The notes under the pieces: generated by a model | What the model was told of the DNA's origin: nothing | The model's input: only the letters and a program-made list of their open reading frames with translations | The model's database searches: none | Translations under genes and position numbers: made by a program | Assembly: GCA_016711705.1 (NCBI GenBank) | Contig: JADJSK010000013.1 | Span: 427,195-491,194 of the forward strand | From: Candidatus Brachybacter algidus | Lineage (GTDB): Bacteria; Bacteroidota; Bacteroidia; Chitinophagales; Saprospiraceae | Direction of reading: 5' to 3' | Length of the DNA: 64,000 bases | In this document: piece by piece, positions 37,339 to 48,391 of the stretch | Position numbering within the stretch: the stretch's first letter is position 1 | Layout of the letters: each line of letters begins with the position of its first letter

Positions 37339-40300
37339 TTACTCTGTATTTTTTAGAAACGTTTGTCTTATAGGATTGCTTCTTATATGCTATGTCTCGC
37401 GTGTGGTTTCCCAAAACACAAATGACGATAATAGCAGAAAGATTTCCCCACAAGATTATGAAGTAATATCATTTTTCGTAGATAATAATGAGGCTGTCAA
37501 AACTGCTAACGAGGTGATCAACAAAGCATTAAGTGTTGGAAAAGTTGTCGCTAATTTGTCTGCTGAAGATTTACTACATCCTCCAATTTTACTTCTGGAT
37601 GAAGAAATAAACAATGTAAGATATGTGTTGGCTGTGGACGATATTCGCATACGTCCCGGAGGCATCGTGATGCAGGCATATGCTAAAATTATTGGGCCTA
37701 AAGATTCCATTTATTTTGGTGCACCAAATCTCATGTTTTCCGGAAGTGGTGGAATAATAGGTGATATGAAACTTGGACTTTTGTCGGATTATACTTTTGT
37801 GGTTGGGAAGGATAAAGCCCATGTGACTTTAAAGCAGATAAATAAAAATGAAGGTTGTTTTATTACGTTTGACTGTGATGGATTTAAAGAATTAGCTCTT
37901 GATGCTAATGTTAAATTTAATAGAAATATCATGGTCCCAGTGGATGCTAATGGTAACCCCAATAAGACCGGGACTGTGACAACTTCATTTGCTATGTATA
38001 TTCGTGATTTTAATGACTGGATCGTAGATATTTCTATTCCTGATTTTGCCTTGACAAAATACCCCAAAGTTGCTTTTTCAATCAGGCACGCGATAATAGA
38101 CTTTTCAGATTCGACCAATGATCCCGATATTATGTTTCCAGCCGGCTATCTTGATGATATGGACACACCTCCTGCTACCATAACTCAGGAAATTGGGTTA
38201 CCAATGTTTGGGGACGAGAATGGTGGAGTCGCTGGCAATAATTCTGGTAATAGTAATGGTTCAAATAATAATTCAGGTAATAATTCTCAGCCAGGTGGTG
38301 TAAATGGAGAACCCAATTCAGAGAATGGACCTCTGGGTGGACAAATAGCACAACCATGGCGTGGATTTTATATCAAGCAACTTAAAGTCGTGTTGCCAAA
38401 AGAATTTATGAAAAGGGATGATGACACACGTATAGGATTTGAAGCGAGAAATTTGCTCATAGATCGAACAGGAGTAAGCGGAGCATTTGCTGCCATTAAT
38501 GTGCTCACATTGGAAGAAGGTAGAATGCAGAAATGGGCATTTTCTGTGGATAAATTTGAATTGAATGTTCTTAAAAGTTCACTCGTCGGTATGAAGATCC
38601 TTGGTCGCGTAGAATTACCTGTTGCCAAAGAAACACAGACATTGGCGTATACCGGAGAGTTTAATAAAATGAAAAACAGGTATGCTTTAACGGTTGGCTT
38701 AGTAGATGATTTACAGTTTCCCGCCTTTAGTGCTGTTGATGTAACGTTTACAGCGGGCTCTTTCGTCAGAATAGATATCATTGATGAAGAGTTTTATCCA
38801 AGTGCTAATTTGAGTGGCAGCTTGAGATTATTAAAAGTCGATAGTTCAGGAAAGAAAGATATCGAAGCACCCGGGTTAATATTTGAAGAGTTGGCGCTTA
38901 GTTCATTTGCTCCACATATAAATTTTAGGAAGTTATCACTATCAGCTTCTGTCCATATCAAGGGCACACCTGTTACTATCAAGGAATTAGGTTTTACCAA
39001 GAAAGATGATTTAGTTGGAATTTACTTGAGTGTTGATTGCAATTTGGATGGTGATTCCAGTGGTATTCAAGCAAGTTTAGGGTGCAGTATTTATGGGAAA
39101 CTTGTAGAAACTAATGATAAACATAAGTTTAAGTTCGATCATTTGGATTTGAAAGATGGGGCACTTGGTGGCAAATTTCCCGGATTTGAATTTTATGGTA
39201 GTTTTAGGCCATTTGAGGGGAATGCTGAATTTGGAACCGGCTTCGAAGCAAAGTTAAAACTAGCTGTTCAAATGAAGCCGGGAAAGCCTGAAGCTGGTAG
39301 CGGTGATTCTGAAGGTAAAAAAGGTTTTTCTTTCGAAATAGATGCGTTTGGTATTTTCGGTGGTGTGAATGATTATAGGTATTGGGCCGTAGATGTGAAT
39401 ACTGATTTTACCCCTTGCATAACATTATCTGCGCTTTCAGTTTGTGGTTTTTCAGGTGGAGCTTATCGGCGGATGGCTATAACAGAAACAGGTGCTGACC
39501 CAAGTAAATTGGGAGTATCCATGCGCGGCAATCAGTACAAACCAAAACAAAATGTAGGATTGGGTATTCGAGCCGGAGTCAGGGTGCAGTTTAGCGGAAC
39601 CAAGTCTCTTTCCGGATCAGCTATGTTTCAGTTTCAGTTTTCAGATCACGGAAGTCTTCAATTGGTATTTTTCGAAGGAAGTGTGGAGTTCCAGGTACCT
39701 ATGGACAAGGTACCCGGCTTAACTAAAGTAGTTGGTGCAATATCTAAATATGCCAATTTAGGTGTTGACGATGTTGTTAAAAATCTAAAAGGTAAAAACG
39801 AATCAGACATATTAAATAACTGCGTAAATACTGCAAAAGCCACGGCAACAATAATGCTCAATTTTGAGGAAGAAAGATTTACTTCCGCCCTGGTATTTAC
39901 CATCAGCCTTTACAATGGTTTGCTGGTTGGGTCGGGAAAGGCAGATATATTGGCAGACTTTAAAAAGAATGAATTTCATTTTAATATTGGGACCTACAGC
40001 GATAGAGTTTATTTAGCTGCAAAATTAGGTAACTTTAAAGCAGAGGTCAATACGTATACAATGCTGGGAAATGACATCACAGGTTTCCCTCCTTTAGATC
40101 CTGCCATAGCATCTTTTTTAAAACTCCCGGCTAATAAAATCGAATTAGATGCCAGATCTCATGAGCAGAATATAGAAACTGGTTCCGGCATGTTATTTGG
40201 TGCCGGGGTGAAAATAAATTATGAAGATTGTAAATGGGTTGGGGTAAATGTCCGCGCTAAAGTCGACTTTCTGGCTGGATTTGATGCCGGCTTTTTAAAA

Positions 40301-40567
40301 TTTGATGATAGTAAAAGATGCAATGGAGAAAAATTTGGGATAGATAACTGGTATAATATGGCGCGTTTCTATTTACTACTAAATATGGAAGTTGGACGGC
40401 ATAAAAAATGCAAGAAAGATTATCATCATTGGGGAGGTATTAATATCGGTGCTTTCTTAGAAGGCCAATTCCCAAATCCGGTTTACATAGAAGGAAAATT
40501 CACCTTCAGAATGTGTGGTTTTAATTTAGGTTATAATTTTAAAAGCGGCGAAAGATGCAATCTATAA
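37328..40567 (+). CDS. large exported protein of unknown function (1079 aa) in the toxin-locus operon
   Basis: The signal peptide is MRYNYSVFFRNVCLIGLLLI, ending at about VVSQ. Residues 30-295 and 345-1079 are beta-rich domains separated by an Asn/Gly/Ser-rich linker at about 297-340. Repeated phrasing such as LGGKFPGFEFYGSFRPFEG, FFEGSVEFQVPMDKV and FLEGQFPNPVYIEGKF suggests long stacked beta-sheets like translocation or barrel-plug proteins. There is no T9SS sorting domain. It overlaps the barrel-like gene upstream by 11 bp and the fibronectin-III-like gene downstream by 13 bp, so it is part of an operon. I do not recognise the family. The C-terminus is Cys-rich (about six Cys in the last 110 residues). 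Confidence 0.75.
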   Translation: MRYNYSVFFRNVCLIGLLLICYVSRVVSQNTNDDNSRKISPQDYEVISFFVDNNEAVKTANEVINKALSVGKVVANLSAEDLLHPPILLLDEEINNVRYVLAVDDIRIRPGGIVMQAYAKIIGPKDSIYFGAPNLMFSGSGGIIGDMKLGLLSDYTFVVGKDKAHVTLKQINKNEGCFITFDCDGFKELALDANVKFNRNIMVPVDANGNPNKTGTVTTSFAMYIRDFNDWIVDISIPDFALTKYPKVAFSIRHAIIDFSDSTNDPDIMFPAGYLDDMDTPPATITQEIGLPMFGDENGGVAGNNSGNSNGSNNNSGNNSQPGGVNGEPNSENGPLGGQIAQPWRGFYIKQLKVVLPKEFMKRDDDTRIGFEARNLLIDRTGVSGAFAAINVLTLEEGRMQKWAFSVDKFELNVLKSSLVGMKILGRVELPVAKETQTLAYTGEFNKMKNRYALTVGLVDDLQFPAFSAVDVTFTAGSFVRIDIIDEEFYPSANLSGSLRLLKVDSSGKKDIEAPGLIFEELALSSFAPHINFRKLSLSASVHIKGTPVTIKELGFTKKDDLVGIYLSVDCNLDGDSSGIQASLGCSIYGKLVETNDKHKFKFDHLDLKDGALGGKFPGFEFYGSFRPFEGNAEFGTGFEAKLKLAVQMKPGKPEAGSGDSEGKKGFSFEIDAFGIFGGVNDYRYWAVDVNTDFTPCITLSALSVCGFSGGAYRRMAITETGADPSKLGVSMRGNQYKPKQNVGLGIRAGVRVQFSGTKSLSGSAMFQFQFSDHGSLQLVFFEGSVEFQVPMDKVPGLTKVVGAISKYANLGVDDVVKNLKGKNESDILNNCVNTAKATATIMLNFEEERFTSALVFTISLYNGLLVGSGKADILADFKKNEFHFNIGTYSDRVYLAAKLGNFKAEVNTYTMLGNDITGFPPLDPAIASFLKLPANKIELDARSHEQNIETGSGMLFGAGVKINYEDCKWVGVNVRAKVDFLAGFDAGFLKFDDSKRCNGEKFGIDNWYNMARFYLLLNMEVGRHKKCKKDYHHWGGINIGAFLEGQFPNPVYIEGKFTFRMCGFNLGYNFKSGERCNL

Positions 40568-42573
40568 AGTTCTTCATACTTATCACCGGAATCCTGGCAT
40601 ACCAGTCACTTATTGGTCAGGAATCAAATTTCAGAATCTATAATAAGGTTAGTGAAGAGGGTGTTATTATTTCACGAGTAGTGACCTATGATTCTCTGGA
40701 TGTTATGGCGCTTAAAAAGGGTCATTTACTCTACGAATTATTATCTAATGGCAAAGTAATAAAATCGAGAGAATTACACATGGGTGATACTTCTCAACTC
40801 AGAGCACTTTTAGTCAAAAATCCGGAATATTACCTAAATGAAATGGTTGAAGTAATGCTCGACCCAGATCAACCTACCACCATTGATGAGGCTTATCCAT
40901 TTTTAATTTTTCTATCATTCTACACATTTGAAGGTGCAAAATGGCTGGGTCTGGGAACAGAAGATAGAGTCACACCTCGACAGCAATATACGGTTAGATA
41001 TACACTTATAAACAAAGCCGGAAAGAAAAGAAAATTAGGCGAAAAGCAGATAGGCCGTGACAAATGGCCAACGAAATATATGGTGCCGGATCCTCCATTA
41101 CTTACCTGTGGAAATCATAGTGTTGAAATTAGATTGGATGCACAAAATACAAATGGAGTTTACTTTGGATTCAATGCACAAAGAAGAATAAAAGGTGAAA
41201 GTGAGTGGAATTATATCTCTGATTTTATCACCATCAATCCTTATTATGAATCCAAATATGGAAAATATAGGTATACGTATAAAATGATGGATACCCTGGA
41301 GGAAAATCATGTCCTTTACGAATATAGAATGGTCGGAATGGACTACTTTGGCACATATGGGACTCCCGGAAACAGTAATGAATGTCTGGGATGGGAGCCA
41401 TTGACAAGTGATGCTGCACCTTATTTATATCGTATGGTCAATGACTCTACTGCAAATCTCGAATGGAGGATCGACGAATCTGTATTAAGTCAGGTTAAAT
41501 CCATTGATTTGATGATGAGTTTGGAGTCTGAAACAGGTAAATTTAATACCTATATTTCCAATATTGATCTCACAAAAAGGGAATTTCAGGCAGCTATACC
41601 TTATCCTACAGGTTATTTTAAATACAGGACCATACCTTTCTATGGCGATACATTATATTCTGTGCCTTTTGTGATCCAGAGATGGGACAATGTCGCACCT
41701 GCGAAACCTCAAGGGTTTGAGGGGAAAATAGATTCTAACGGTATTGTAAAACTTAAATGGAAATTAAATAAGGAATCTGATTTCTGGGGTTATCGTATAT
41801 TTTTTGCCAATAATAAAACTGATCAATTTTCATTACTCACTTCCACCATAGTGTCAGGAAATTCATGGAAGGACACCATTGATCTGAATAATTTAACTCC
41901 GGAGATTTATTATAAAATAGTATGCCTTGATTGGCGTGGAAATTTTTCAGAATTTTCAGATATTTTAACCATTGAAAAACCCGATACACTGCCACCATCT
42001 CCTGCTTTTATTAAACAAATAAAACAATACAAAAACTCATACGCCATATTATTATTGGCTGTCGGCGGAGGAAGTGCAGATCTGGCTTACCATGTCCTGT
42101 ATAGAAAGGAGCCTGAATCAAAATCGTTTCAAATCATAGACACACTTGGCATTATGTTAGCGGATACTGTGCTCTATGATCCAAAAACAGAATATGAAAA
42201 AATATATGAATACTGTATTCTGGCAGTCGATAAACATGGTAACAAACGTTGGTCAGACACTGCATCTATTGAGGTGATCATGAAAGGTTTGTTGCCAAAT
42301 TTAAAAACAATTGAAGCCGTTCAGGACACTACTTTGAATGAAGTTTTATTTACATGGACTAATTTAAAAGCACCCGATACTGAATTAGAAATATACAGAA
42401 CGAATGAAAAAGGTGCTTTTACTTTATACAAAGTACTTCCTCTGAGTTTGGAAAAATTCACAGATAAACTATCTACCACGAGAAGGCATACTGATGCTTA
42501 CAAAGTAAGGGTAGTGTATGCAGATGGTTCATTTTCGAAAATTAAAGATGTACCGGTAAAGATTAAAAGTTGA
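40555..42573 (+). CDS. exported fibronectin type III-like protein in the toxin-locus operon
   Basis: The protein has 672 residues with signal peptide MQSIKFFILITGILAYQSLI and cleavage near IGQ. Residues 25-190 form an unrecognised domain. From about 190 the protein looks like fibronectin-III-type modules; three near the end are clearest: PAKPQGFEGKIDSNGIVKLK, SYAILLLAVGGGSADLAYHV and LNEVLFTWTNLKAPDTELEI, each followed by YKI/YEYCILAVD/YKVRVVYADG-type strands. It has no sorting domain and no catalytic motif. Its start is inside the 3' end of the 1079-residue gene. Likely a surface or periplasmic scaffold; role inferred from context only. Confidence 0.75.
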   Translation: MQSIKFFILITGILAYQSLIGQESNFRIYNKVSEEGVIISRVVTYDSLDVMALKKGHLLYELLSNGKVIKSRELHMGDTSQLRALLVKNPEYYLNEMVEVMLDPDQPTTIDEAYPFLIFLSFYTFEGAKWLGLGTEDRVTPRQQYTVRYTLINKAGKKRKLGEKQIGRDKWPTKYMVPDPPLLTCGNHSVEIRLDAQNTNGVYFGFNAQRRIKGESEWNYISDFITINPYYESKYGKYRYTYKMMDTLEENHVLYEYRMVGMDYFGTYGTPGNSNECLGWEPLTSDAAPYLYRMVNDSTANLEWRIDESVLSQVKSIDLMMSLESETGKFNTYISNIDLTKREFQAAIPYPTGYFKYRTIPFYGDTLYSVPFVIQRWDNVAPAKPQGFEGKIDSNGIVKLKWKLNKESDFWGYRIFFANNKTDQFSLLTSTIVSGNSWKDTIDLNNLTPEIYYKIVCLDWRGNFSEFSDILTIEKPDTLPPSPAFIKQIKQYKNSYAILLLAVGGGSADLAYHVLYRKEPESKSFQIIDTLGIMLADTVLYDPKTEYEKIYEYCILAVDKHGNKRWSDTASIEVIMKGLLPNLKTIEAVQDTTLNEVLFTWTNLKAPDTELEIYRTNEKGAFTLYKVLPLSLEKFTDKLSTTRRHTDAYKVRVVYADGSFSKIKDVPVKIKS

Positions 42574-42634
42574 TTAAAGATTAATTGAAGTGAAAGTCAA
42601 AAGCAGAAAATTCATGGAATTAAATTAGACAAAT

Positions 42635-45004
42635 ATGATCAGTCATCTTCTTAAAATAAATCGTCTAATTAGGCAGACTCAGCCCTACACAGTAACAGTG
42701 AAGGAATTAAATAAGTGTTTTTGCAATGGAAAATTAGTTATTGCTTTAATCTTTCTATTAAACTGTACAATATTCAAGATCAATGCTCAAGTTTTCCCGG
42801 TTCAAGCCAATATCACTGTTTCACAACCATTGGGTGTCAGTATCGCAGAATTACAACAAAGTACGACTCCCAAGATCCAAGCCTCATTTCTTCTTGCCGA
42901 TCTTAATAAACCTACATATGCTGTTAGATTAAAACTAAGCATAGAGGGCAAAGGAATTATTATAAAAACTAAACCAAGTGTGGCACTTCCTCCTGTTAAT
43001 TTATTCCCTGGAATACCTGTCATAATCGACCAACAATCTTTGGATCAATACCTTCAAATTGGGAACCTTGATATAATCGGAATCGACCCGGCCAAATTTA
43101 TTCAAAGTGGATTGAGACTGCCGGAAGGAAGTTACAATATTTGCATAGAAGCATATGACTTAAACAATCCAAATGGACTACCAGTGTCGAACAAAGCATG
43201 CAACATTGTTCAGTTCGTCGAGTATGATCCTCCATTATTAATGCCACCCGATTTCCAAAATACGATCCTTTTTGAAAGCCAGCCTCCTGTATTTCAGCAA
43301 GGTTTATTTACATGGCAACCTATGCATTTTGGATTTTTTCCGGTAGAATATTATTTAGAAATATTTCGAGGATTGCCTGCAATGAACATGTTGCCCGGAG
43401 GAGCCATCATGAACCAAACTGCCCCATATATATCTATAAGGACGATGAATACCTTTTATTCATTAAGCCCTTTAGATCCGCCGCTCTTGCAAGAAGATGA
43501 CTATTATGCCGTCGTCAGAATAGTTCCGATCAACTATCCTGCAATATTTAAAAATAATGGAAAGTCACAGTTTGTCTTTTTTAATCTAAGAGATAATGTG
43601 GAAGAACAATGCACCTCACCACAACAATATAGAGGTGTCATAGAGCGACCGGGTATAGCCCTTAATTGGAGCGCATATAAGAATTGTGATCGATATGTAA
43701 CAGAATACTACGATGAGGATATAGGTGAAAGGCAGTATCAGGAGTTGGTTATAAATCAGGGGGACAAGCTGACAGATACGATAAGGGAAGTTTACAGCAA
43801 TCGCACCTACATCGTCAGGACGGGTTGTCGTTGCCAGGAGGATACTTTATATAGTGATACCATAAGACTTAAATATATGAGACCTCATGCTCGGGTGCCG
43901 GAGTTTGCATGTGGGATTCAGAACGATTCTGTGGTAGGTCTACCGCAGCTCTTACAGGTATTAAATGAAAACGACACTTTTGTAGCTGCGGACTTGGAAG
44001 TCATTGTGAGAAGGGCAATAGGAAGCAATGGCACATTTAGTGGGATAGGACATATTGTCGTGCCTTATTTTAAATATGCCCGTGTCAATACAGCTTTTGA
44101 AAACATAAAAATCAATGACGAGTACCGCATGATTGCCGGTGAGATACAAGTTATTGGAGTTGGACAGAACATCTTAAGCGATGATTTCCTGGAGTTTTTG
44201 GATAGTTTGAATAATACTTTGGAAGATTTATCTGAAATTATTGGAGATTTGCCCGATAACCTTGATTCTATTCAGGCAATGAAAGACATTTTAGCAAATG
44301 ATATGCCGCCTTGGCTCATCGACTCCATTGCCATTGTAAATGCAGCCATAGCAAATGCCAGCAGTGATGCGGAGAGAAAAGAACTGGAGGCGCTCCTAGA
44401 GGCATTGAATAAACAATTGCAGGAATGGGAGTTGATGTATGTGAATATAATAATAGCAACAATAGAGGATTTGAGTGAGGACTATGACGCGAACAGAACT
44501 CAAATAACAAATAATTATAATCAGCAATTTCAGAGTATACAATCTGTGGCAATACTTTTGGATTCTGATGGTAGTGGTATAGGAGAAGAGGAAGAAAGTC
44601 CGCCAGGCAATGATGACTTTTTTAGCGGATTCACAATGATAGAGGCTGAGGAGTCAATTACTTTAGAAGAATATCGTGAGCAGAATCCTGAAGTAGGTCA
44701 AAAACTTATAAATTTTTCAAAAATAAAAGAAGATTATAGCAATTTAATAATTGTAGATAAGCTAAAGGAAGAATTAGGAGGTGACGTTGTAGGATTAGGT
44801 GAGGTAATCAGAAGCGGAAAAGTATTATTACTTGTCGGTATATTCATCAGGGTTGGAGAAGACATCGTGCCGAAGATAAAAGCTGAGTTCGAAGAAAGAA
44901 ATTGGGATCTGGATTTAATAGCTGATAGTGAAGTTGTCATCACGGACAAAATCAAACAATACGTCGAGAAGGCCATCAATACTGTCTATTGGAATTTAAA
45001 ATAA
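42635..45004 (+). CDS. TANFOR-domain-like exported protein in the toxin-locus operon
   Basis: The protein has 789 residues. A long N-terminal region precedes the hydrophobic signal KLVIALIFLLNCTIFKINAQ; a GTG at 42698 would give a shorter, more normal signal peptide than the ATG at 42635. Residues about 60-330 match my memory of the TANFOR domain of Bacteroidota: FLLADLNKPTYAVRLKLSIE, GKGIIIKTKPS, RLPEGSYNICIEAYDLNN, VSNKACNIVQF and FTWQPMHFGFFPVEYYLEI. Residues about 510-640 are acidic helical sequence, likely coiled coil. There is no sorting domain. It ends 5 bp before the toxin-like gene. TANFOR function is unknown; here it may help assemble or deliver the toxin. Confidence 0.75.
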   Translation: MISHLLKINRLIRQTQPYTVTVKELNKCFCNGKLVIALIFLLNCTIFKINAQVFPVQANITVSQPLGVSIAELQQSTTPKIQASFLLADLNKPTYAVRLKLSIEGKGIIIKTKPSVALPPVNLFPGIPVIIDQQSLDQYLQIGNLDIIGIDPAKFIQSGLRLPEGSYNICIEAYDLNNPNGLPVSNKACNIVQFVEYDPPLLMPPDFQNTILFESQPPVFQQGLFTWQPMHFGFFPVEYYLEIFRGLPAMNMLPGGAIMNQTAPYISIRTMNTFYSLSPLDPPLLQEDDYYAVVRIVPINYPAIFKNNGKSQFVFFNLRDNVEEQCTSPQQYRGVIERPGIALNWSAYKNCDRYVTEYYDEDIGERQYQELVINQGDKLTDTIREVYSNRTYIVRTGCRCQEDTLYSDTIRLKYMRPHARVPEFACGIQNDSVVGLPQLLQVLNENDTFVAADLEVIVRRAIGSNGTFSGIGHIVVPYFKYARVNTAFENIKINDEYRMIAGEIQVIGVGQNILSDDFLEFLDSLNNTLEDLSEIIGDLPDNLDSIQAMKDILANDMPPWLIDSIAIVNAAIANASSDAERKELEALLEALNKQLQEWELMYVNIIIATIEDLSEDYDANRTQITNNYNQQFQSIQSVAILLDSDGSGIGEEEESPPGNDDFFSGFTMIEAEESITLEEYREQNPEVGQKLINFSKIKEDYSNLIIVDKLKEELGGDVVGLGEVIRSGKVLLLVGIFIRVGEDIVPKIKAEFEERNWDLDLIADSEVVITDKIKQYVEKAINTVYWNLK

Positions 45005-45009
45005 GGACA

Positions 45010-48000
45010 ATGAAAAAAATCAATTTATACCATATAATGAGTTTTGTAATTGGGCTGATCTTTTTATTAAGCCCTTGCAGTGCATGGAGTAATAAACCCA
45101 TTGGAGATAGTACTGCTGTTCCAGAACTGAGTAGCCCAGCAACAAACACAGAAGCAAGAGGTGAAAACGATTCTCTAAAACTCAATTTCGAAACTGTCAT
45201 AAAAGAAATCTTCGATAAAAAGAAAGAAGAATTCAAACAAACGGTATTGAGCAATGAGCGCTTGAGGATGAGTGGCAGCAATACTTCAGGAGATTATATT
45301 TTTGATTTTAATTTTAATGAAGAGGTAAAGAAGTATATTTTATTTTATAAAAAGAAGCCTAATACAATTCCTGAGGTTACCAATGAATTTGATAGCATAC
45401 AGGCTTTTAAATTGTTAAATCTCGAAATAAATAACTGGTCGAAACAAAGTCTTAATCCAGATATATACTGCGTTTATATTAAAGTAGACGAAAAATGTTA
45501 TGGACTAGTTCTTTAGATGCTTACAATTTAGGTAATAAAAACGAATCAGCAGTAGTTAAGTATCTAAAAGAAAATCTTGAAACTGATAGTAATATAGTGG
45601 TTCTTACGACATTTTATAAACACCTGACAGACTATTACACTTTTGCAGAAGAATTCTTAAATTCTAGATCAACAAGTGGAAAAGGAATTTTTTTAAATAC
45701 TTATTTCTGCTATGATAGACTTTACAAAGACTCAGAAAACAAGTCTGACAAAATTTTACAACAGGGTTACTATAATTTATTTGCCAATGAAATAATTGAC
45801 ACCACAAAACATAAATGTGTGTCAATTCTTGCTGCATCAATGCGGAATGATTTTAATGGATTACCTGAATTCAAATGCTTTTCAGCTTTTGTGAATGCCA
45901 TTATGATTGTCTTCGATGATAAAAATAATTACAAATGTGATGAGCCTATAGATAGTAGTGGAGGTAATTCAAATTCTTCAATAATTGTACACAACTTTAC
46001 GAGTGAATCAATAGATAGTTTATTAAGCAATTTATTTGAGGGAAGAGAAAAAAAGGAATATGATGATGTAGGGTATCGCAGGGATATTAAGGCGGTATTA
46101 ATTTTAACAGATAATGAAGATGATTTTGCAGCAGCAGATAGTGTAATAATTCCGAATGGATATAGGAAAATATGGATCCATAAAGAGAATAGTGTTTATT
46201 CTATCAAAAGTTTAGATGCAGATAATTATCCTGGATTTGAACCTCTACTTGGGTATTTAGGTATATCAGAAGCTTTGATTGTAGGCAATTTTATTATGGA
46301 AGCCAATTATGGCAGTATAAATGAAGTTGCAACTCAAACATATCTGTTCTTAGATATGCTAGCTAAAGGAATTCGAGGATTAAAAATACCTGATAAGTAT
46401 TGGAATTGTGACAAACCTGAGATCTACAATGTATACTATCAGGATATTGCTTCTTATTTAATGAAGCCATATGTTTTACCTCGCCAATATTTATTTAACA
46501 AATTGGATTTGTTAAGTCCTAAATTCAAAACACTTGTCGATCTTCAAACTGATGAAGCGCAATTTGCATTTATGTGTGGTATGTGGGGAGGATTGTTAGA
46601 GATCTTAGCTGCTATACCCGATGTGCTAAAGATAGTGCCTGCAGTTTTGTCAGAACAGGGCCGTGATGAGATGGCAAAGGTTTGGAATGCACTCTCCAAT
46701 TACTCCAAAGTGGATTCTGTAACCATGGAAAAAATCCACCAGGGATTTGGGTGGGCAATAGTAGATGGATTGTCAGATCAATTTGACCCCACTAAGCCTT
46801 GTAAATTTTCATACAACGTGGCGGAATTAGCCGTGCCAATAGTTATTGCATTGATACCGGGTGGTCAGGGTGCTGGTGTATCAGTGGCAGGTAAGATCTT
46901 GAATACTTTCAAGTCCATCATAAAATTCGAAGACAAGATCAATTGCATTAGCTTAGTTCTTAATAAGACGGGAAGTGTGGCGGTTCGTGTAGTTCGGAGG
47001 ACAAACCGCCATATAGCTGAGGTCACACCATCTAATTGGTTTAAGAATATCAGAAAAAGGTAGACGGCAAATTAGAGGAAGAAACAATTGATAACGATAT
47101 TTTTAGAGCCGAATATGACGAACCATCAAACACGATAAATGGGGAAGAGTTGATGGATTTGAACAATCCAATTGTCAGAAACTTTTCTATTAGCAATGAA
47201 TTAATCGACTTAATCAGGAGCAACTCAAAAAAATTCTTTTCCCCCGATGTCTTACGTCAATACAATGACTTAATAGCAGCCATCAAAGGTACTAATAGTA
47301 TCAATGATTTTGATGATTTTCTCGATCAATTGGAAGGAACATATCCTCAGCTTAGGCAGATGATGGAAGAAGGAAGGCCTTTTACAGAGCGTTATTTCAA
47401 GTACAAATATCTGGATCAACTCGAAGAGTTGGGTATTTCCCAATCTCAACTAACAAGTTTAACAAATAAATTTCCGAATAAAAATTTCGAGATAGAGATA
47501 TTATTATGTAATATTGATCCGACTAATGCAACGGCACTAGTAGATGATTTGATGACGGCTTCAGTTAGTTTTACTAATAAGTTGATGGGTGATGGGAAGT
47601 TGGTAAAGGGGTGGGAAGGCTTAATAGATTTTACTCATTTAAGAAAAGATATTGATATTCTTACTTCAGTTTCTAAAATTCTTGATAATCATCCATCATT
47701 TATGCAATCCCAAAATGATAAAGTAAAAAGCATTATTGATAAGTTAGGTGAAGCAGGAGCAAAATGTAATAGCTGCCCACCTTATACACAAAATCTAGTC
47801 AAACCATACATGAAAAGCATAGATCAACACTTAGATGATTTTGAGTACATGATTGCAAATTTTGGTGATAAAGAAGGTTTCACAGGAACAAATAGTCTGA
47901 TTAATGAAATGGCAGCTTCCGGCCCGAAGGCTGATGGAGGTTCATTTTTGATGCACTATATAAAAAATAACCATTCAGAATTTCAAGGACTAACAAGGTT

Positions 48001-48382
48001 TGAATTTCGATTTAATGATGATTTGCTAAATAGTGCGGATGTTTTGGTTGGAAATATCAAATATGAAATGAAGAGTTGGTCAAGTGGAGGAAGTACTTGG
48101 AATTCATTTTTTGGAGGTACAGGAAATTCCTATCAACAATTTTTAAGCTACCTTAAAAACACGAATAGTTTGGACAACTTGAAATATGTCTTCCATGGTA
48201 TTAAAGCATCTGAAACTCAAGTAAAAAATGCTTTTAGTGAATTGATTTCTAATGTTTCGAAAAAAGAAGAAATATTTAATTCTATGACATCGGAATTAAG
48301 ACAGAGTTTGAATATTGAATTTGTGTCAGATTTGACTTCTTCTAAAATCGAAGAGATTGTAAATTCTATAGTGCGCATTTAA
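45010..48382 (+). CDS. polymorphic-toxin-like exported protein with PD-(D/E)XK nuclease-like C-terminus (two frameshifts)
   Basis: Three reading frames join into one protein of about 1120 residues: 45010-45516, 45495-47063, then a frame reading KKVDGKLEEETIDNDIFRAE straight into 47150-48382. Adding one A to the A-runs at 45491-45495 and 47054-47058 restores the frame. It has a Sec signal peptide (MKKINLYHIMSFVIGLIFLL), a long middle region, a hydrophobic/glycine segment (AELAVPIVIALIPGGQGAGV) typical before toxin tips, and a C-terminal domain with ADVLVGNIKYEMKSW, a PD-(D/E)XK-like Asp plus ExK core. Expected to be a DNase or RNase toxin; the tip family is not identified. The putative immunity gene starts 9 bp later. 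Confidence 0.7.
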
Positions 48383-48391
48383 AAAAAGATT

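Noticed and set aside
45010..48382. Three separate genes in the toxin region
   Set aside because: The frames join without loss of sequence when one A is added at each A-run, the last piece has no start or signal of its own, and the joined order matches a signal peptide, body and toxin-tip layout.
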